From positions 225,940 through 289,939 of the forward strand of contig NW_003546268.1 in the NCBI RefSeq assembly GCF_000090795.2: DNA of 64,000 nucleotides. The letters run 5' to 3'. The notes beneath the pieces were generated by a model. The model ran no database searches. It was given only the letters and a program-made list of their open reading frames with translations, and had not been told where the DNA came from. Shown piece by piece: positions 62,285 to 64,000 of this stretch (its first letter is position 1; every line of letters begins with the position of its first letter). Origin of the DNA: Amphimedon queenslandica (Eukaryota; Porifera; Demospongiae; Haplosclerida; Niphatidae). The position numbers and the translations under genes were made by a program.

Positions 62285-62337
62285 AAGAAATGAAGAGGAA
62301 CATCTGGTGTGACATATAAAATAAAACAATGACATAC

Positions 62338-64000
62338 TAATGAATTGGCTCTCAATGGGGAGCTGCTGGTTCATCAATGACAGGTAATACTGTAATTCAG
62401 AGTGCTGAGTGATGAGGATTCCTTCACCACTTTTATCATATTGGGGCCTGCCAGCTCTACCCAACATCTGGAGGACATCCAGCATACCCAACTCCACCCA
62501 CCTTCCTTTCTCTGGACTATACACCTAACAAAGAAAAAGAACATAAAGGAAACAAAATAACAATAATAATACTACATCAAGTTTAAATTAAAATAATAAA
62601 AATATAATTTTAAAAGAAGCTATACATGTATCTCCATGATGTATATTTACTATCACTCACTATAGCTACCTCTCCCTTTCTAATATTTAAAAACACATTA
62701 TCTAACAGAATATTATTTTAAGACAGAGTGAGGTTATACTGTACATGTATATGTAGGCATAGCAATAGAGGACACACAGAACATGTGTATGACTATAAGT
62801 GGGTGAGATGGAGCAACTGTTTCACAATCCTTTTACTTAAAAACACAAAAGCAATGTCTTAAATAAATGTACATTTACATGTAAATTGATCATGTACTGT
62901 ACATGTACATGTGTGCACAAGCTTAGAGCACTCAGTACCTGTGTTCCTTTAATAATGACAGTGTGGGCAGGAAGGTTCACACCCCAGGCAAGTGTTGCAG
63001 TGGATACTAGTATCTGAATATGACCATCAGCAAACAGTTCCTCAACTAGTGTCCTATCAATCCTGTTCATGCCAGCATTGTGAATAGCAAAACCATAAGG
63101 CAACAGATCCTTCAACTCAAGATTCTAACAGGTAATATATTACATTTATGCACATAAAGGACTGATTAATTTCCATCTCTCTTACTTTAGTTTGTTCTGC
63201 TTCAGTTCTCAATACTTCAGTAGAGGCACTTCCTTCTTTCAAGAACAGTCCCAGGGTATCCTTCTCTAGGCACATGTCTCGAAGTGCCTTGGCAGTTTTA
63301 ACAGTTTCTTTGCGAGAATGCACAAAAACCAGTACCTGCTGCTTCCCAGCACTCTCTATAACTTTATCATATACTATCTCATTTATCAGCTACATGTAAA
63401 AAGAGCCAGTAAATTACATCAGTGTGATACAGCATACAACATAAATGCACATGTAAATGGTAAACCCCTTAGGTGCGCAGTAACTACAATTAACATGCAT
63501 CATAAATACAGTATACATGTACTTACCTGAAATCTCTTAAGAGCTTTCTTCTCAGTCACTCCAATGTAACTCTGCTCCAGGGGAACTGGACGGAAGCTAT
63601 TATCAAAATAGAAGAGACCTTTGGCCGGGTCGACTCTAAGGAACGTAGCAACATCTTCATAGTTTGGTAGAGTAGCTGAGAGACCAACTAGACGTATTGG
63701 GTCTTGAGTGGCTTCAATCTGACGGATAGTTCTAGCAACAATAGCCTCTAACACAGGACCACGAGTATCATGCAATAAATGAATCTCATCCTTTAGGAAA
63801 AAGAGGAAAAAAATAATTACAATTATGTGTCAAACACATGTAACAGGCTAACAGCATTGCCTTACAATGATAATTAATCTGACTAGTTGAGTATATGATC
63901 TATCTCCACCCTTTCTGGTAATAATGTCCCACTTCTCTGGAGTACACACAATTACCTATTCAAGAAGTCATTAAACTTCTTTAGCTAGTAATTCTTACCT
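62338..64000 (-). CDS. SNRNP200: Spliceosomal helicase BRR2, first helicase cassette (partial)
   Basis: Five to six exons of the N-terminal, active helicase cassette, continuing past the window end. In order from 64 kb down: [20 protein letters not shown] (63.86-63.95 kb); [12 protein letters not shown] (the DEIH box, about 63.78); [20 protein letters not shown] (SAT motif); [29 protein letters not shown]-type [55 protein letters not shown]; then [20 protein letters not shown] (motif VI) and [19 protein letters not shown], ending at donor GTATGT (62337). BRR2 unwinds U4/U6 during spliceosome activation, and this cassette is the catalytic one. The next exon is not in the visible sequence; the gene continues at 36979. 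Confidence 0.95.

Noticed and set aside
61310-62524. Very long open frames of about 300 residues
   Set aside because: They are artefacts of the 788-N gap.

Overview
This window looks like nuclear DNA of a demosponge, close to Amphimedon. It is A+T-rich, its genes are metazoan, most introns are 50-100 bp, and neighbouring genes sit 100-400 bp apart. Death-domain modules of a kind I associate with sponge proteins are present. The species is an inference; the genes were identified by reading their proteins.

Left half (1-37 kb) is compact and gene-dense. In order it holds: a broken duplicate of three 3' exons of a USP47-like gene (835-1321, -); a small SRCR-domain membrane protein (1718-2668, +); a single-exon protein of unknown role (3708-5651, -); eIF3a (5795-10836, -), with two related C/D-type snoRNA candidates in adjacent introns; RAB28 (10986-12577, +), head to head with eIF3a; BUB3 (12722-13917, -); a BOD1/Shg1-like gene (14119-16818, -) directly upstream of BUB3; a Death-domain protein whose C-terminal half matches the non-catalytic tail of USP47 but which shows no USP protease domain (17057-25983, -); a BTB-BACK-Kelch protein (26072-28599, +), head to head with it; and the C-terminal two-fifths or so of the spliceosomal helicase BRR2/SNRNP200 (28999-36979, -). 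Introns carry several families of short inverted-repeat elements.

Right half (37-61.5 kb) is very different. BRR2 resumes, collinear and on the same strand, at 62338-64000. The 24.5 kb between therefore appears to be one intron (plus a 788-base assembly gap at 61497-62284, which probably hides the missing BRR2 exon or exons). This interval is a mosaic of repeats: about ten sequences related to barrier-to-autointegration factor (BAF/BANF1), all on +; a Crypton-type tyrosine recombinase gene; hAT-like, Tc1/mariner-like, HECT and SWIM fragments; two fossil retroelement pieces; a TA-flanked MITE; a 365-bp palindrome ending at a 10-base assembly gap; and several fragments copied from the eIF3a gene 40-50 kb away.

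Shared themes: an identical palindrome GCGCATGCGC (NRF1-like) lies just upstream of RAB28/eIF3a, BUB3 and the Crypton gene; two kinetochore-linked genes (BUB3 and BOD1-like) are adjacent; RNA-processing and translation genes (BRR2, eIF3a, snoRNAs) dominate the housekeeping content. The most unusual items are the BAF-like array inside a host intron and the Death/USP47-tail chimera.
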